Assembly: GCF_036785885.1 (NCBI RefSeq)
Contig: NC_092312.1
Span: forward strand, 11,302,001-11,366,000
From: Coffea arabica
Taxonomy: Eukaryota > Streptophyta > Magnoliopsida > Gentianales > Rubiaceae
DNA length: 64,000 bases
Direction: 5' to 3'
Made by a program: the position numbers and the translations under genes
Notes under the pieces: generated by a model
What the model was told of the DNA's origin: nothing
The model's input: the letters and a program-made list of their open reading frames with translations, nothing else
Database searches by the model: none
In this document: positions 45,321 to 62,341 of the stretch, piece by piece
Layout: each line of letters opens with the position of its first letter
Position numbering within the stretch: the first letter of the stretch is position 1

Positions 45321-46858
45321 AATTGTATTGATGACCCTGCAATGTTAGGGTCGTAGCCCGGTGACCCGTCTCGTGGAGGCCGCTGGTCCTCCCTATGTTT
45401 TTTGAGCCCACGGCAATGACTCTTTGTGTCTCGCCAGTCCTCTCGGCGAGGACCTCGGTTGCCTCGGTGGGAGGCACTTCGGTTGAAGCCTCCATCCTTG
45501 CGGACGAATTGCTTCAAGTGTCCCTGCCGGATCAAGTTCTCGATTTCTCTCTTCAGATCGTTGCAGTCCTCGATCTCGTGCCTAACATCTCGGTGGTAGG
45601 CACAATAGAGGCTGGAGTTCCTCTTCTCCCTCATTCCCAGAATCTCAGGAGGGACTCAACCGAGGTGGTTCTGCCTCATTACAGTCAGAATGTGAGACCG
45701 ACTGGAATTGAGGGGAGTCAGCTCAGCGTCCGAGGTGGACGACCTCCTCTTCACGATCCTGTCAAAGACACTCCGGCGATTTCGGAATTGACTCGACGAG
45801 CCACTGGGGCCCTATTCGATTCAGCCGGTTTCTTTCTTTCTCCGGGATTCCTGCCCAGTACGGACTGCTTGGGCTTCCCGTTTCATGCGGTTTAGGTTCT
45901 CACTTCTGATTTCTCGGTCTACCCGTTCCCAGAGTTTCTGAAGTGAACAGGAGTAATCTCGATGTATTTCAGTGTGGAAGGTTCATGCGGTCAACCAGTT
46001 GGTGAAGGCAGCTATGGTTACCTGCTCATTTTGATCAGGTATCTGCATATTTTCTTCATTGAACCTCTGCACATACGAGCGCAGTGACTCCCCGGGAGCC
46101 TGCTTTTGATTCAAGAGGTAGGCTGAAGTCTTCGTAACTGGACGAGACGATATAAAGCGGTGAATAAATCTGTTTACCAACTCGTCCAATAAGGAAATGC
46201 TTCTTAGTTCCAAGCCCCAGAACCATTTTTGAGCTGTCTCTTGTAGAAAAATGGGGAAAGCTCAGGAAATCATGGCGTCGGGGACGCAGTAGAAGCGGAA
46301 TGCCGAAATGAATGCGCGGAGGTGATCCTCAGGATCATTTCGGCCATCGTAGGGCTGTAATACCGAGAGTTTGAAGTTTGGGGGAACCATTTCCCTATTA
46401 ATGTCATCGGTAAAGGGCGGAGCCCTCATGTAATCAGTTGCTAGCCTTCCAGGGTGCCGAGACGTGTCCTCAACTCATCTTCCCAGTAAACTTCGGGAAA
46501 ACGCCTGGAAAATAGAGGCAATTTTGGAGATCGCCTTGAAAGAGGTGCGCCTGGAAGTACTCCGGGAGAGATACCAATTGTCAGAGTCCTCATTTGAAGG
46601 CATCTCAGGTGATTTCGTCGATCTCCTCTTGGAGGATTCAACCGTTTCTTTTCCTTGTCTCTTAAAGTACCTCCCTAGTGCTTCGAAGATATTGGGATTG
46701 TCTGCTACGAATTCGGCCATCCTGGCGATGGCATTTTCGTTTGCGGGTTGGGTCATCGGGGACCCTTGTTCCTTGGAGACGTGATCTTGTTGAGCAGCTG
46801 AGGCTTGCTCAACCCCGGTTGAGGGAACTCTTCTGCTCTTAGAGCGCGTAGGTCTCAT
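45218..46858 (-). pseudogene. Retrotransposon gag, interrupted
   Basis: It starts with ATG at 46858, 35 bases past the LTR, reading MRPTRSKSRRVPSTGVEQAS. The capsid-like domain is visible at 45983-46213 (QAPGESLRSYVQRFNEE). A C-terminal zinc-knuckle-like motif (YCAYHRDVRHEIEDC) lies near 45600. Several stops and frame changes lie between these pieces, notably at 46213-46475 and 45634-45983. Gag forms the virus-like particle in intact relatives; this copy cannot make a full product. Confidence 0.85.
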
Positions 46859-46871
46859 TTTGCAGTAATCT

Positions 46872-46891
46872 TGTTCACATAGATGGTGCCA
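46872..46891 (-). other. Primer binding site
   Basis: Two bases after the 5' LTR the minus strand reads TGGCACCATCTATGTGAACA. It sits where a tRNA 3' end would prime and begins with the expected TGG. The tRNA species was not assigned. Confidence 0.7.
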
Positions 46892-46893
46892 AT

Positions 46894-47485
46894 TGAAGAG
46901 GTGATTTTTGGTAGGTTACTGAACCGACCTGAATCAATCTTCTCTCAAGTGAGGTGCGATGAATTCGCTTGCTCGAAGTGAATGGCAGGGCTTCTTCCCT
47001 GGTATCACTCCGACGATCAAGTCAGTATATAGCGAGGGAATAAAGAGTAATAAACAGTAAAAAGGCAATAGTGTGCTTACTTGTTGGGAGTGAATGGCGG
47101 GTACTTATAGGGCAGGAATGGAGGACAGGACGGTGGGCTTATGCTAGCGGGACCCACGTCCTGGCCATTACGGCTCTGTCCCATACTAGAGAGTCTGACT
47201 CTGACACTGTAGTAGTCTGGACATGCTGACGAGGAGTCCCGTACAGTAGTCATTTAAGAGTATCAGGTGCTTTTCAGATAAAGCACTGGTTCTGTATTGT
47301 GTCAGGTAGGTTGACATCATCAGCGTGCAACCGAGGTAGAAGACTTAAGGTACAGAGGTCGTTCATGCCATAGACCAGAGATCTGGCCAGACCCAGGGAT
47401 CACGTCTAAGGGATATTACTCGGTCTATATGACAAACGAAGTGGGAGGATCTCGGCCTTGACGGTGGCCGAGGTGAGCATCCTCA
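46894..47485 (-). repeat. 5' LTR (right, element on minus strand)
   Basis: It is paired with 37664-38254. The TATA box has changed to CTATAAGTAC (47101-47110), compared with TATAAATA in the other LTR, which may weaken the element promoter. Confidence 0.93.
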
Positions 47486-47490
47486 GGGAC

Positions 47491-48438
47491 CAAGTTCCTT
47501 ACTGAGCTCACCCTATTATACTGGGCAACAAGGCACATAGAAGAAGAGAATCATCCGCATCAACAAGTTGCTTGTATCTAATAAGGAGAAGATGGTTTTC
47601 TTATCTAAATTGATCTTGAGTCCTAAAATCAAGATTGCCTCAACTTAGCACTTCAAATTAACATATTTCAAGTTCAATGCGATATGTAAAGTATAAACCG
47701 CGTGCCGTGATTTAAACTTTCTTCTTGTTTTACTGGACGTGGGAGTAACCACCACATATTTTTATTGAAGCAACCATTACATACTCGTAAAAAGAATCAA
47801 CCTACGGAGAATAAGTTTCTTTAATATGCCAAGGCATATGCTGTTCTGCTCCTAGACACTGACGAGACCAAGAATCAATTCTCATCATTGTTAATGTAGC
47901 ACCCCTGTTTCTAAGTTCCTTCGAATTAATGGAATGATGTACCAAGAAAAAAAAAATGAAGGGATGCCAGTATTTATCCAACATATCAGACGACCTTTGA
48001 TTTACCTTAGCAAATTTTGCAACCATTTTGAGAGGCCATTTTAGAGAAATAACTGTTAACACTAATCGCGGATAATTGTAGCCAGTAAACAGAAAACAAA
48101 GGAGTCTCTTTTCTTCTTTTTTCCCCTTTTTCCCCCTTTCTGAATTCAAAGATATGCTATTGCTGGCTGTTGTTTTTCCTTGGAATATATCGAACCTAGC
48201 CAAGTCTGCTCTGTATTTTTGAAGCTTCAGCAACAATTTAGCTTCTAGGAAGAACTCAAGACCAACTGGAGTTTCAATCAAATGACAAAATTCTATCATG
48301 GATTGCACTAAAATTTCACTGCACTTCATAGCCATAGCTATGCATAAAAGTACATTCATCCATTTGGACTCATAAACAGTAAATAAATCAATTCATCTCA
48401 ACATGGTAACAATGAACTTTACATTCCTTTCTCAGCAT
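47491..48438. other. Intergenic DNA and 3' flank of the hydrolase gene
   Basis: No repeat or gene was recognised. A 185-codon open stretch on the minus strand (47802-48359) begins 80 bases after the hydrolase stop. It has no recognisable domain and poor coding character, and is probably 3' UTR or chance. Confidence 0.5.
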
Positions 48439-49395
48439 CTATGATCTATCGTTCAACCATTTTAAGATATCTCCTCTTACAATTTCAATATTCTCATCAG
48501 GTTCCCCATACAACAAGGAATGCAGCATCCCGTCATAGATCTTGATAGTCCTGTCCTTGCTGTTAGCCAATTCATACAATTCCATACTCACTTGTGGATC
48601 AGTAACAACATCAGCACTGCCATGCAACACAAGAAATGGAAGATTAACATCAGATAATCTACTATTAATGTAAGCTGTAACCCTCAAAAGCTCAAGAACA
48701 GTCCCTAATCTTGGTTTCCCATTGTATCTTGATGGATTTGATACTGCAGTAATTTTCTTTTCTGGGACTTTAACAGACTTCTCTATTAAATCAGCTGTCG
48801 GCACAATAGGTAAAGTTGGTGCAAATCTTGCCACAATTGTCAAGATTTCGGGAATAGGCCATCTAGGCCTAACTTTTTCAGAAATCTTGCACATGGGTGC
48901 GATCAAGATTGCACCATTGAACAAAGTTGGGATCTTGAAATGAATCAACAAACAAATTGCTCCGCCCATTGACTCACCATACAAGAATTTGGGGAGGTTT
49001 TGAAAGGTGGGATTTTGGGACAATATGAAGTTGAAGAATGAGAGGCAATCATCGACAACAAGGTCAACATTTGGGACATAGGCCTTGAGGCCTTCAGATT
49101 TGCCATGGCCTTCAAGGTCTACGGCGAAACAGGCATAACCATTTTGGGCAAGGAAGATTGTGGTTGCCTGAAAAGTCCAGCTGATATCATTACCATAGCC
49201 ATGGACCATAAAGATGACGCCACGTGGCTGGTTGTTAGGAGGTAGCCATGATTTGGTGAAGAGGGTGACGCCTCTGGGCGAAGTGTAAAAAGATTTGGTT
49301 GATTTGATGCCATGGAGGTCGAAGTACTCGTCCTCCGGAGTGGTTCCCCAGTAATAGAGTTCTGTTTTGAGGGCTTCGTGGTGATCTTCTCCCAT
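48439..49395 (-). CDS. Monoacylglycerol lipase / caffeoylshikimate esterase-like hydrolase
   Basis: A single open frame of 318 residues, close to the family's usual 310-350. It is an alpha/beta hydrolase with the nucleophile elbow GESMGG (Ser142) and the other likely triad members Asp262 (LHGSADVVTD) and His292 (GMLHSLLYGEPDENIEIV). HGYGND at 65-70 has the HX4D pattern noted in plant MAGLs. PMCKISEKVRP and GKPRLGTVLELLR are typical of the plant MAGL/CSE family. Possible activities are hydrolysis of monoacylglycerols or of caffeoyl shikimate in lignin synthesis; the sequence alone does not decide. There is no signal peptide, so it is cytosolic or peripheral. The start at 49395 has family-like sequence soon after it (YYWGTTPEDEYF). 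The gene has no intron, in contrast to its neighbours. Confidence 0.9.
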   Translation of the reverse strand: MGEDHHEALKTELYYWGTTPEDEYFDLHGIKSTKSFYTSPRGVTLFTKSWLPPNNQPRGVIFMVHGYGNDISWTFQATTIFLAQNGYACFAVDLEGHGKSEGLKAYVPNVDLVVDDCLSFFNFILSQNPTFQNLPKFLYGESMGGAICLLIHFKIPTLFNGAILIAPMCKISEKVRPRWPIPEILTIVARFAPTLPIVPTADLIEKSVKVPEKKITAVSNPSRYNGKPRLGTVLELLRVTAYINSRLSDVNLPFLVLHGSADVVTDPQVSMELYELANSKDRTIKIYDGMLHSLLYGEPDENIEIVRGDILKWLNDRS

Positions 49396-52300
49396 TACTG
49401 GAGTCCGGAGATTGGGGTTTTTTTGGCCTTTTCCCTTTCTTTAATGGGGTTTCTTCTGGGATTAGAGATTTATTTAGAGGTGAGTTGCGGCGGAAATTTC
49501 TTACTTTTGCCGAGCAGGGCTGGGGATTTTTCCGCCTTTGTCGGTTGTGGCGTTGGGGGCCTTCTCAGCATTTACACCTTTGTATTGGACTATGGCTTTG
49601 GAGTTTGGACCATGAGGTGTAGGATGGTAGTTGGTAGATATCTTATGTCAAAGCTGTGGGTTGGTCTTATTGGCCCTCTGAACTTCGTCTCTCCAGTCTC
49701 CACAAAGGAAAATCCAGAAACTTGAAAAAGAACAAACAAAGGTTTGGAGCCCTGGATGCAAGACAAAATGCATGGTTAAAATTCACTTTATGATCTTTAT
49801 CGCAAGTTACTGTTCCCGTCAATTTATTTGACAGGTCGTTGATCACCTCATCTACTATATTTTAATCTGCTGAGCTTTTGCGCTTTAATGACTGCTGACA
49901 CCTTATCTTACTTTTCAATGGATGGCTACGTTTGAGCAATATTAAACTGCCATTGATTGTTATGTTTGGTTGTGGGCTGTTTGTCACTGCCAAGGAAATA
50001 TTCTGCTTAGAATTTTGGGATTAATCTACCTAGGGTCCAATGACTTCTGGAAAAATCCAAAACTAAAACAAATAGGGCTTAAAAACTTGGAGTACAAAAG
50101 CTTTCTTACTGTCAATTTTCCTGCTTCTGGGAGGATCATTGATGATTGTTTGTACTAACACCAGAAAAAACTCAAGCGCCAGAGGGTCTTTTTGCTTTTT
50201 AATTAGTCTGATCGCACTCTCAGAGGTGAAGAATTATCTGCTGATGAATAACCTCTCTCCGTTTCTTCCTGTTTCATTGAAAAATATTGGCTCGGTCTTC
50301 TAGATATACTTTTATACTGATTCTTCTTAATGCTCTAATTTTTTTTAATGAATTTTACTGTGTTAAGGTGTAATCACTAGTGGTGTTATGTTCGTTCCAA
50401 ATTGATGTTCTTATGGATATCAACTTAATCAAGAAACTGTTAAGATGCAATGCATCACTCATATTAGAGATAGAGACCAACGGCAAGTCAACAACAACCG
50501 TGCATTGTCTCTTTCTCTCAAGCTTCTAGGGGGAAATTTCTAATTACAAAAAGAAAGAAAAGTTGAATAAAGTAAAAGTGACACTTCCACAAGAACACAA
50601 AAAGCAAACTGTTAATTGGCATTTAGGTGGGGTCAAATTTCCATCACGGAAGGTGGAGACAACAGATTCTAGCTAGAGAAAAATAAATTTGAATCACGTT
50701 TATAGTAGACAAGTCAACTTAAAAAAAGGAGCCGTGGGGAAAAGACCTGCTACTTGATTAACTATTTGAGTATGCTTCATATGGACACCATGGTGCTGTT
50801 AGTGCTAGTGTGCAACTCAAGATCACAAGGAAAATACACTAGATTTTTGGCACATCCTCATCCTGCTATCCCTTTTAGGTGATATACTATTGGGTGTTTA
50901 CAAAGATTTTCCCACAAAAAGATTGTCTTGCCTGCACCTTCTCTAGGTCATCAGTGTGTTACTGGAAGGGAGTTTGACTCCCCTCTCTCCTTTGTGTCCC
51001 CCACATCCTCCCCTGCTATTATGTTATTTGGCCGTATTTAGCCTAGTCAAAAAGGAAAAACATAGAAAAGGGTAAATAAATACTAGTACCGTATGCCCTG
51101 GCCAAGCCATCTACAAAATGAAAGATAGAATTGCTTGAACTTTTAAAGATGCGGTCTTAATGCTGTAAACCTATTAGCTGAAAATTGGTTGGAAGCAGTC
51201 TAGTCTTCTTCAGCACATTGAGATTGCACTCTGTTTTAGCTCTTTATAGATTATTTATCTATTTATATCTACGACATCCTAGTAACTGCTGTTTGGATAC
51301 AAAGGTAGAAGTATTCCCACTAGGTTACAATACTTTGCAGAACCACCTGTTTGGATTTCTTTTATCTACAATATACCTTACTCCAAACTAATGTTGACAG
51401 TTGCACAGTCAAATTGGAGATAGTGGAATAGATGAAAGGGTGTTGTTAAATTCCTTTGATGTTGATATATATTTTTTCATCCTTCTGCTTGCGACAAAAA
51501 GAACTAAGAGATAAGCTTTTCTGGACAGTTTCTAATCATTTTGAAAGACTGAAATGCAAAATTTAAAAGTGACATCTTCTTTTTAAGCTTCACCAGTAAG
51601 GTCAAATTCCATTCTTTCTGTAACGATGCAAGCAACGAATCGTCATGCTTAAGAGAGGTGCCTATATGGCATTTTTTTCTATTTTATTTTTTCAAACCTT
51701 TGTCTGGGGCCGGGTGGGAGGTGGAGAGGGTGATAAATGGATGTTTAGTCTTACAGATAACAGAATTATGGTCCTTTAGAGAGAATGATGGCCAATGCCA
51801 TGATTGATGTTTCTATAGATGACTATTAGACTAGACATACTGTTTGTTAATCTACTTGTACATCTTGGTATTGAAGGCACAAAAGAGTGAAAGACTACTT
51901 AGGTCCCATCTCTCTGTTTGCTGTTCCATTTGCTTAGGTTTTGCCTGGCACATTTAGTCACTTTTCTCATCACTGGGATTTAAGGGCCATAAGCTTAATT
52001 TTAACAGTTTTGCGAGATGTTCATCTCCAAAGAAGCAAAATTGATGAGCTAGTGTCTTTAGATTGACAGATCCTTTGGCTTTTGAAATGTGTTTGCTACT
52101 GTAGGATTTGAAAGAGCAACAAAGGTGACACAGTAGTTCTATGATTAATTAAGTATTTCAGACACTATTTGTAGTTAGACTAGTGCATTCTTTTCCTTAT
52201 TTACTCGAAGCAAAGGAAGGTCTAACTCCTACAAGACCACGGAAGTATACAAGTTAGATAGACCTTCTTCCTCATCTATTATAAGTGGGAACTGCTTTTG

Positions 52301-54478
52301 AGATAGTGCAGAGTCAACTGTACCTTGTTCTGGGGACCAAAGAGCCTCTTGTGACTTGACAGACACCTAAATTGAAGGATTCATCATCAGGTAGATAAAG
52401 TTCACCATTGAACCTGAATTTCTGGTCAGCAACAATTTTTGGATAAAATTATATTCTACGTTATCTTACTGTGATAATTTCTGGAATACAGATACAATTT
52501 AATTTATTGGATTGGAGTGCTTCCGAGAACAGTGTGAACAATGAATCACATGTCTGTTCAGTCAGGGAAGATGAAAAATGCAATTTTGAGAAAGATTTCT
52601 GTACTGCTGAATTGATGCCAAAAGAAATTACTTGGTACGGTGAGGAGCAAGGAGATAGTTCCTTGCTCAAGCAAGAAGAAATATGATCTTGCAGTTTGGC
52701 AGGAAACATGAATTTTTATATGAGATATTGACTATGTATTGTCTCATAATTACGATGATCTTAATAGATTATATACAGCCACACTATGCAAATCCATGGA
52801 AAAGAGTTTCAAGAATTGTACAACTATAATCTCCATTAATCTGGTTTCACCTGAAACAAGGAAACACATATAGCTGCAACTCGTCACTCATTTTTTAGCT
52901 GTTACGTGGACAGTTGGTTATGTATTCAGAGATACTTCTTCTTCTTCTCTCATTGAAGTACTTTAATTGATCCTAAAAACCTCATTTCCCTAACTTTAAT
53001 CCCTGTATAGCTTAATCTTGGTGTAGTCTTGTCAGCATCTTTAGATGCAAATTCACTTGTACTTATGTTGCAGGCTATGTATGCATCCTGTCAATGCATG
53101 TATCAAGACATGCTGGTAAGAAATCCGTAGATTGGCCATAAGAGGGCTATATTTAGAGCTTGATTCCTATAAGGTGGTGAATAGATTACTAGAATGCACA
53201 TATTCTGGATAGAATTTGTAGACCATAAAATAATTACTAAATAATCAAGGGATGTATTCCTACCTGTTGTATTGGGATCCAAGTCATAATTCACAACTAA
53301 GTTGGTTGTTGTCATCATCGCTTATCATCACATTGACTTCAGGTAATAGAGTCACGACGCATAAGGTTCGCCACAAAACTCTTTCTTTCTCCCCTTGGAT
53401 GATGAGATTCCAAAAGCAGCTCATCTTTTCTTTGTGTAGCAAGGGCACCATCAGTTGGGAATATATACCAAAACTTCTTTCACTCTGTTGAAGTGAAAAT
53501 TTCCTTACAAGAATTTGGTCAGCAAGCATAAAGAAGTGCCACGTGCGGAAAACATAATGAAGCCTTCTCTTCCTATTCAATTCTGCTGTCACTTTATCCC
53601 TTTATCTCTGATATTTGAAATTCCATTTCTATCTTTGATCAAATCAGTGGTCATTTGGGCCAGTTGTCACCACTGATTTGTTAGTTGTGATCACTTGGAT
53701 ACATCTTTCTAAGCATGTCAAATCCGCGGTGACATTTTAGCTTGTGATTTATTGAAGAAAATATGGTTGTCCGATCCAGATATTCCAAATGATTGTCAAT
53801 CACTTGATTTGTTGCGTTTATTCATTGGTGCTCAGAAATTCCCTCTGTTTTTTCTGGATAAAAAATTATTCATGTTATCTGCAAGTACTAAGTTTATGAT
53901 TCCTGATATGTTATGGTGGTTTCTCATTTTTTGAGGACATCCCACCCACCAATCATCCTAAGTTAAATTACAAGCTCTGAGATAAGTTGTTGACACATGC
54001 AGAAAACTTCTTGTTTCCATCCCTAAGTTTTTTTTTTTTTATTGTAAGTGAATGACATATGCTTTGCTATGCCATCGATCCTTGAACTTTCAAGGATCAT
54101 AATTAGTAGTTGTAAATTAATGAAGGACGTTGTCATCTAATGGAAAAGGAAGTGAAAAACAACAAAAGACTGGTGGGAAAAGAATACCTTCATGTTTTTC
54201 TACGATGTGAGTTGTAAGGTGCGTCAAGGGAGTGAAAAAAACCTTTGAAGTTGTGCATTAGAGACTGGCAATTGTATTAAATTGTTTCCCGTGTTGTTCA
54301 CGTGATTGTGATCCAACAACCCACATGGAAATGGAGGCTCCACTTGCCTTTCTGGTGCAAGTTAAAACTCTGAAACCTGCCTAAATCTACGTCAGATGTC
54401 AGTTAAAATTGTGAAGACAGTTTGGCCCTTAGAAGACAGTTTGGCATTCATTCCTTGGTGCACAGTGCATCCTAGAAA
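49396..54478. other. Intergenic DNA between hydrolase and carboxypeptidase genes
   Basis: About 5 kb; its left end should contain the hydrolase promoter (minus strand). No transposon boundaries were recognised. An open segment after an AG at 52490 (to the stop at 52685) has a protein-like composition but no known domain and no partner exons. Confidence 0.5.
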
Positions 54479-54487
54479 GTATATATA
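54479..54487 (+). promoter_or_regulatory. TATA box of the carboxypeptidase gene
   Basis: GTATATATAG lies about 70 bp before the ATG at 54555. Position and match fit a core promoter with a short 5' leader. Confidence 0.65.
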
Positions 54488-54554
54488 GCCATGTGGGTGT
54501 TTGCTTGTTTCACCCTCAGGACTTGAATTGTCCCATAGCTGGTGTCTGTTCAAA

Positions 54555-58863
<4,309 letters not shown>

Positions 58864-59175
58864 ATCAAACAAAATTTTCCTATTTTTAGTGTACTTTTCC
58901 AAGAGTTTTTTGCTCTTCTACTACTGTAATTCGCGGCATACATATACATAACTACTGTAATTTTTATGTGCATCACTGCGTTTGCTGCATGAAAGCAATA
59001 TGAGCGTATTGGATGTTATTAATACATCATCTTTTTTGGTAGTCCTCCAAAGCCTCTAACTCTAACTTTCACACACATGCAATCTTCCTCTCCACATATA
59101 TAACCTATAAAACACTGACTCTTCTAAGTTGCTTATATAAGCATTATACTCAAGCGATAAACATTCAATTGATGC
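58864..59175. other. Carboxypeptidase 3' flank
   Basis: Probably 3' UTR and downstream DNA. TATATAACCTATAAAACACT at about 59095 shows no associated gene. Confidence 0.5.
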
Positions 59176-59187
59176 AAAGCTTTGATT

Positions 59188-59578
59188 AACCACCACCAGG
59201 GCTGGTCCGTTGGTTAGGGGAGAGCAACTGATACGAAAAACGTAATTTAAATGAAAAAGTCACTCGAATAATTTCTTGAATCCAAATCAAAGGTTCAAAA
59301 AAGTGATAAAAGGCTGCCAAAGAAACCCTTCCTCCCCGGCAGGTTTAGAATTCGAATATTGTGCCAAGGAATTGGGAATCCTGTGCCAAGCACTCGGGGA
59401 TTGGAAGTGTGTGGGAGGAAAGTGATAAAAGGCTACCAAAAAAACCTTTCCTCCCCCGACAAGTTACAATTCGAATCTTGTGCCAAGCAATTGGGAATCC
59501 TGCGCCAAGCACTCGGGGATAGGAAGGGTGTGGGAGGATACAACAAGATAAAAAAAAAAAAAATTAAGAAAGCTTTGA
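59188..59578 (+). mobile_element. SINE with internal duplication and 12-bp target duplication
   Basis: The unit is flanked by perfect 12-bp repeats AAAGCTTTGATT at 59176-59187 and 59579-59590. It begins with GGCTGGTCCGTTGGTTAGGGG, an A-box-like segment (about 59200), and ends in an A-rich tail (about 59550-59572). A roughly 121-bp segment is present twice in tandem (59297-59417 and 59418-59538), each copy having AAAAGGCTRCCAAA, AATTCGAATMTTGTGCCAAG and GCACTCGGGGAT. Family not recognised. Confidence 0.8.
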
Positions 59579-59590
59579 TTTCACATGCAA

Positions 59591-59694
59591 AACTTCGTCA
59601 AAATCTGAAGGGAAGATAAGCAGCTCTATTTGCTCATTTTATGGGAAAATGCGGAATTAACTTTAGGATAAATGTGAATCCTAGAATGTATAAG

Positions 59695-59741
<47 letters not shown>

Positions 59742-61780
59742 GTAGATGTGTCATGTCAAACTGATGTTGCCATTAACTAGAAATTTAATGTCACAGCAAC
59801 TCGGTATTAATTGTCAAGCTTACCCTTCTAATTAATCAATATTGGACTTTAATTGACATGTAAGGGTATTACGAGAAAAATTTGTTGTGATATTCAAGTT
59901 CTTGTTGTGGCATTAAATTGTTTTTGTTCCCTCAATTAGATTTCACACGAAGTAAGAACAGCAGGCACTAATCATGTGAAGTTTTTCGCAGATTTAGCGA
60001 AGACATGAGCTAGATGCCTGACTAATCCATTAAATGTTACGCATTTGTAAACTCTCACAGGTCCCTTTCTAATGTTCTTTATCAGGGTACATATATTAGT
60101 AAATCACATTCATCTTACCTATGACGTTGCCATAGAAGAAATAAGCTCCCTTTTCTTTTTCCCGTGAATTGATCTCCTAAAATTTGGAAATTTGAGGGAA
60201 AATATGAAAATGCACAGAGACTCTACAAAATGTACAGATTGTATTTCAAAGGATAAAAAATGGTTGAAAAGCATAGAAAATTTTTTCCAATATGAATGGA
60301 TAAACATTAGTGCATGTTGATGATAAACAAAATATGAGGTGTTTTAGTGTTCAAATTTGTGAACAAACACCAAGCTATACATATTTTTACAAGTTTTTTG
60401 AAATTTCGGAAAAACTTTTAATACACCATGATTGGACTCATGTATATATGTGGTCGAACAACAGTTTGGTTTTAGCAACTCACATGAATTTGGTTTCATC
60501 AATTTCCCTTCTGCCAACTATGATACCTATCAATATTATTTTACTTTTATTTTTGTCGAATGCATGGAAAAGGAGCCTCAATGCAAAAAGCTTATAGCTC
60601 CGATGGAGTATATCAACTAAGCTAAAACTCAAGGCAAACCCTTTTTTTTTTAAAAAAAAAATTTCTATTGGAAACGAACAACTCAATAAAGTTGAATTCA
60701 GTTTGGACTGATTCGGTAAATCTTGCGATTGCTGCAGTATTTTAAATCATATTAAACTGGTTGATATTTGATACGACCCCAAGAAGTCACTTTTTGGCAT
60801 AAAGGTGCTCCCTTATTCCTCCTACATCTTTGATAGCAGCCAAAAGAATAATATCTTATATCGTTAAAGGAATGCAAGAAATTCAGATATCATATTCGCT
60901 GTGTGAGGTGGTATGGGATTGTGGCACATTATGATAGGGTATGTGTTGCAGAATGTATACCAATTAGCATTTCCATCACTAAATAGAAATCTTCAGTGGT
61001 TCCAAAAGTGCAAAATATTATGACATACCTAATGGCAAATATTTACTTACACGTACTCCAATAAATTACAGAATATCACTAGTTGAAAGAGTACAAATCC
61101 GGTTGAACATTGATGCTGCCATATGTTTTCTTTCCACCAATTGTTTTATTAATATTTCAAGAGAATCTGTTTACCTAATGTCAAGTTTTACATATTTTTA
61201 TCAAATTCTTTAACAACTCAAAAGAACAAATTCCGGGACCCTAAGTTTGCATGTACACTTGTACCTCAATTACTTTTTTCCCTTTTAGTTCTTGTCTTTT
61301 TTGAAAGTGATGAGAAGATCTTCGATGATGTCAAAATTAGAAGCTGTGAATCTACTATTCAGATTCCGACTTTTGAGCTTTTAAGAAAATCAAAAGCAGT
61401 TGATAAATTGACAATTTGAAAACTCAGTACTTGAATGGGATATATATATATGTACACAACAAGATGGGGGTAGATGAACGAAGAGCCTTTGTCACCGTCC
61501 ATGAGATATGGGGGGCCCGTATTGCTATAATTTGCCAACAATCGGGTGCTTCAGCAAGGAATATCCTGGCAGCTGTTGGGCGAGAAGTCCATTATGTGGA
61601 AAACTTCCAACAGCAGGGTTTATATTTTAAGCAATTTTGTTGGCTTGTAATGTTTAGCATTTTCTGACTGATATAGATTGAGGAATTCCTCGGGCATGTA
61701 CTGTTTTGCTTATCATTCATAAAGCTGTTTCTAGTTTGCTCAGGACCAGAGAGAGAGAAAGAGGGGGGGGGGGGGGCTGA
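59591..61780. other. Intergenic DNA with microsatellites
   Basis: A (TA)n tract lies at 59701-59740 and a 14-base G run at 61763-61776. A short open stretch at 61416-61667 (GVDERRAFVTVHEIWGARIA) has no recognised relative. No gene is supported. Confidence 0.5.
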
Positions 61781-61789
61781 ATGTATTAG

Positions 61790-61940
61790 CATGTTTGGAT
61801 GGTAGATTATTTGGGATAATTTTTTGAAAAAATATTGTAGTATTTTTTGATGTGATGTATATGAAACAAAAAAAAGTAATTGAAAAATGCGTTAATGATA
61901 CAAGTAAATAAATTTTTATAAATAAATCACTATCCAATTC
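61790..61940. mobile_element. MITE, family copy C
   Basis: Ends ATGTTTGGATGGTAG and CACTATCCAATTCC are imperfect inverse copies. Interior TTATTTGGGATAATTTT and GATGTGATGTATATG motifs match copies A and B in the A orientation. Confidence 0.6.
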
Positions 61941-62092
61941 CAAGACTTAAAAGGAAAATCATTATAGTGGTCCATATTCCATGAAATTAAGAATGCGAAA
62001 CCGGCATCCTTTTTCTTCTTTTTGACAAAAAAACACAAGCAAAATACAAGTTAAAATAATTCTGCCAAGGTTTTTGAAATATTATTTGACCA

Positions 62093-62341
62093 TAAGAGAT
62101 TATTTGAAATAATTATTGTGGCACTTTTTTGCGAGATAATGTACGTCAGATAAAAAGGTGTTTGCAAAGATAAAAAAGTGCGATAGAAAAATATATTTAT
62201 AATGCAAGTAAATAATTTTAATTACTACAATATTTTTTGCGATGTGATATATGTGAGAGAAAAAGATATTTGGGAAGATGAAAATGTGCATTAAAAATGT
62301 ATTTGTGATGCAAATAAATAGTAGTTTCTGTCCAAACATAA
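62093..62341. mobile_element. MITE family copy D, two partial units in tandem
   Basis: Two head-to-tail partial units (about 62093-62212 and 62213-62341) each contain a GTGAGA/GTCAGATAAAAA-like stretch, AAGATRAAAA and RATGCAARTAAAT. The right end is TGTCCAAACATAAT. The left unit lacks its outer terminus. Confidence 0.55.

Larger units (their letters stand above)
37664..47485 (-). mobile_element. Ty3/Gypsy LTR retrotransposon, Tat lineage, degraded
   Basis: A 9,822-bp element lies on the minus strand between perfect 5-bp duplications GGGAC (37659-37663 and 47486-47490). LTRs of 591 and 592 bp begin and end TG...CA and differ by roughly 8 percent where compared by eye. The order on the minus strand is gag, protease, reverse transcriptase, RNase H, a second archaeal-type RNase H, then integrase. 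An ORF in the opposite direction follows integrase. Two RNase H domains and an antisense ORF are known marks of the Tat lineage. Stops, frame breaks and active-site changes show it is no longer autonomous. Confidence 0.93.

Noticed and set aside
47802..48359. 185-codon ORF downstream of the hydrolase gene
   Set aside because: No recognisable domain, composition typical of translated UTR (FFFF, KKGKKEEK), and it follows a complete gene on the same strand.
49312..49725. 137-codon ORF antisense to the hydrolase 5' end
   Set aside because: It overlaps the opposite strand of a well-supported gene and its promoter; hydrophobic with no family match.
52490..52685. Possible terminal exon (LLDWSASENSVNNESHVCSV and following)
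   Set aside because: It has an AG acceptor and a protein-like composition, but no upstream exons or known domain could be joined to it.
61416..61667. 83-codon ORF with DERRAFVTVHEIWGARIAII
   Set aside because: Composition looks slightly coding-like but no family is recognised and the flanks are MITE-rich; not enough for a gene call.
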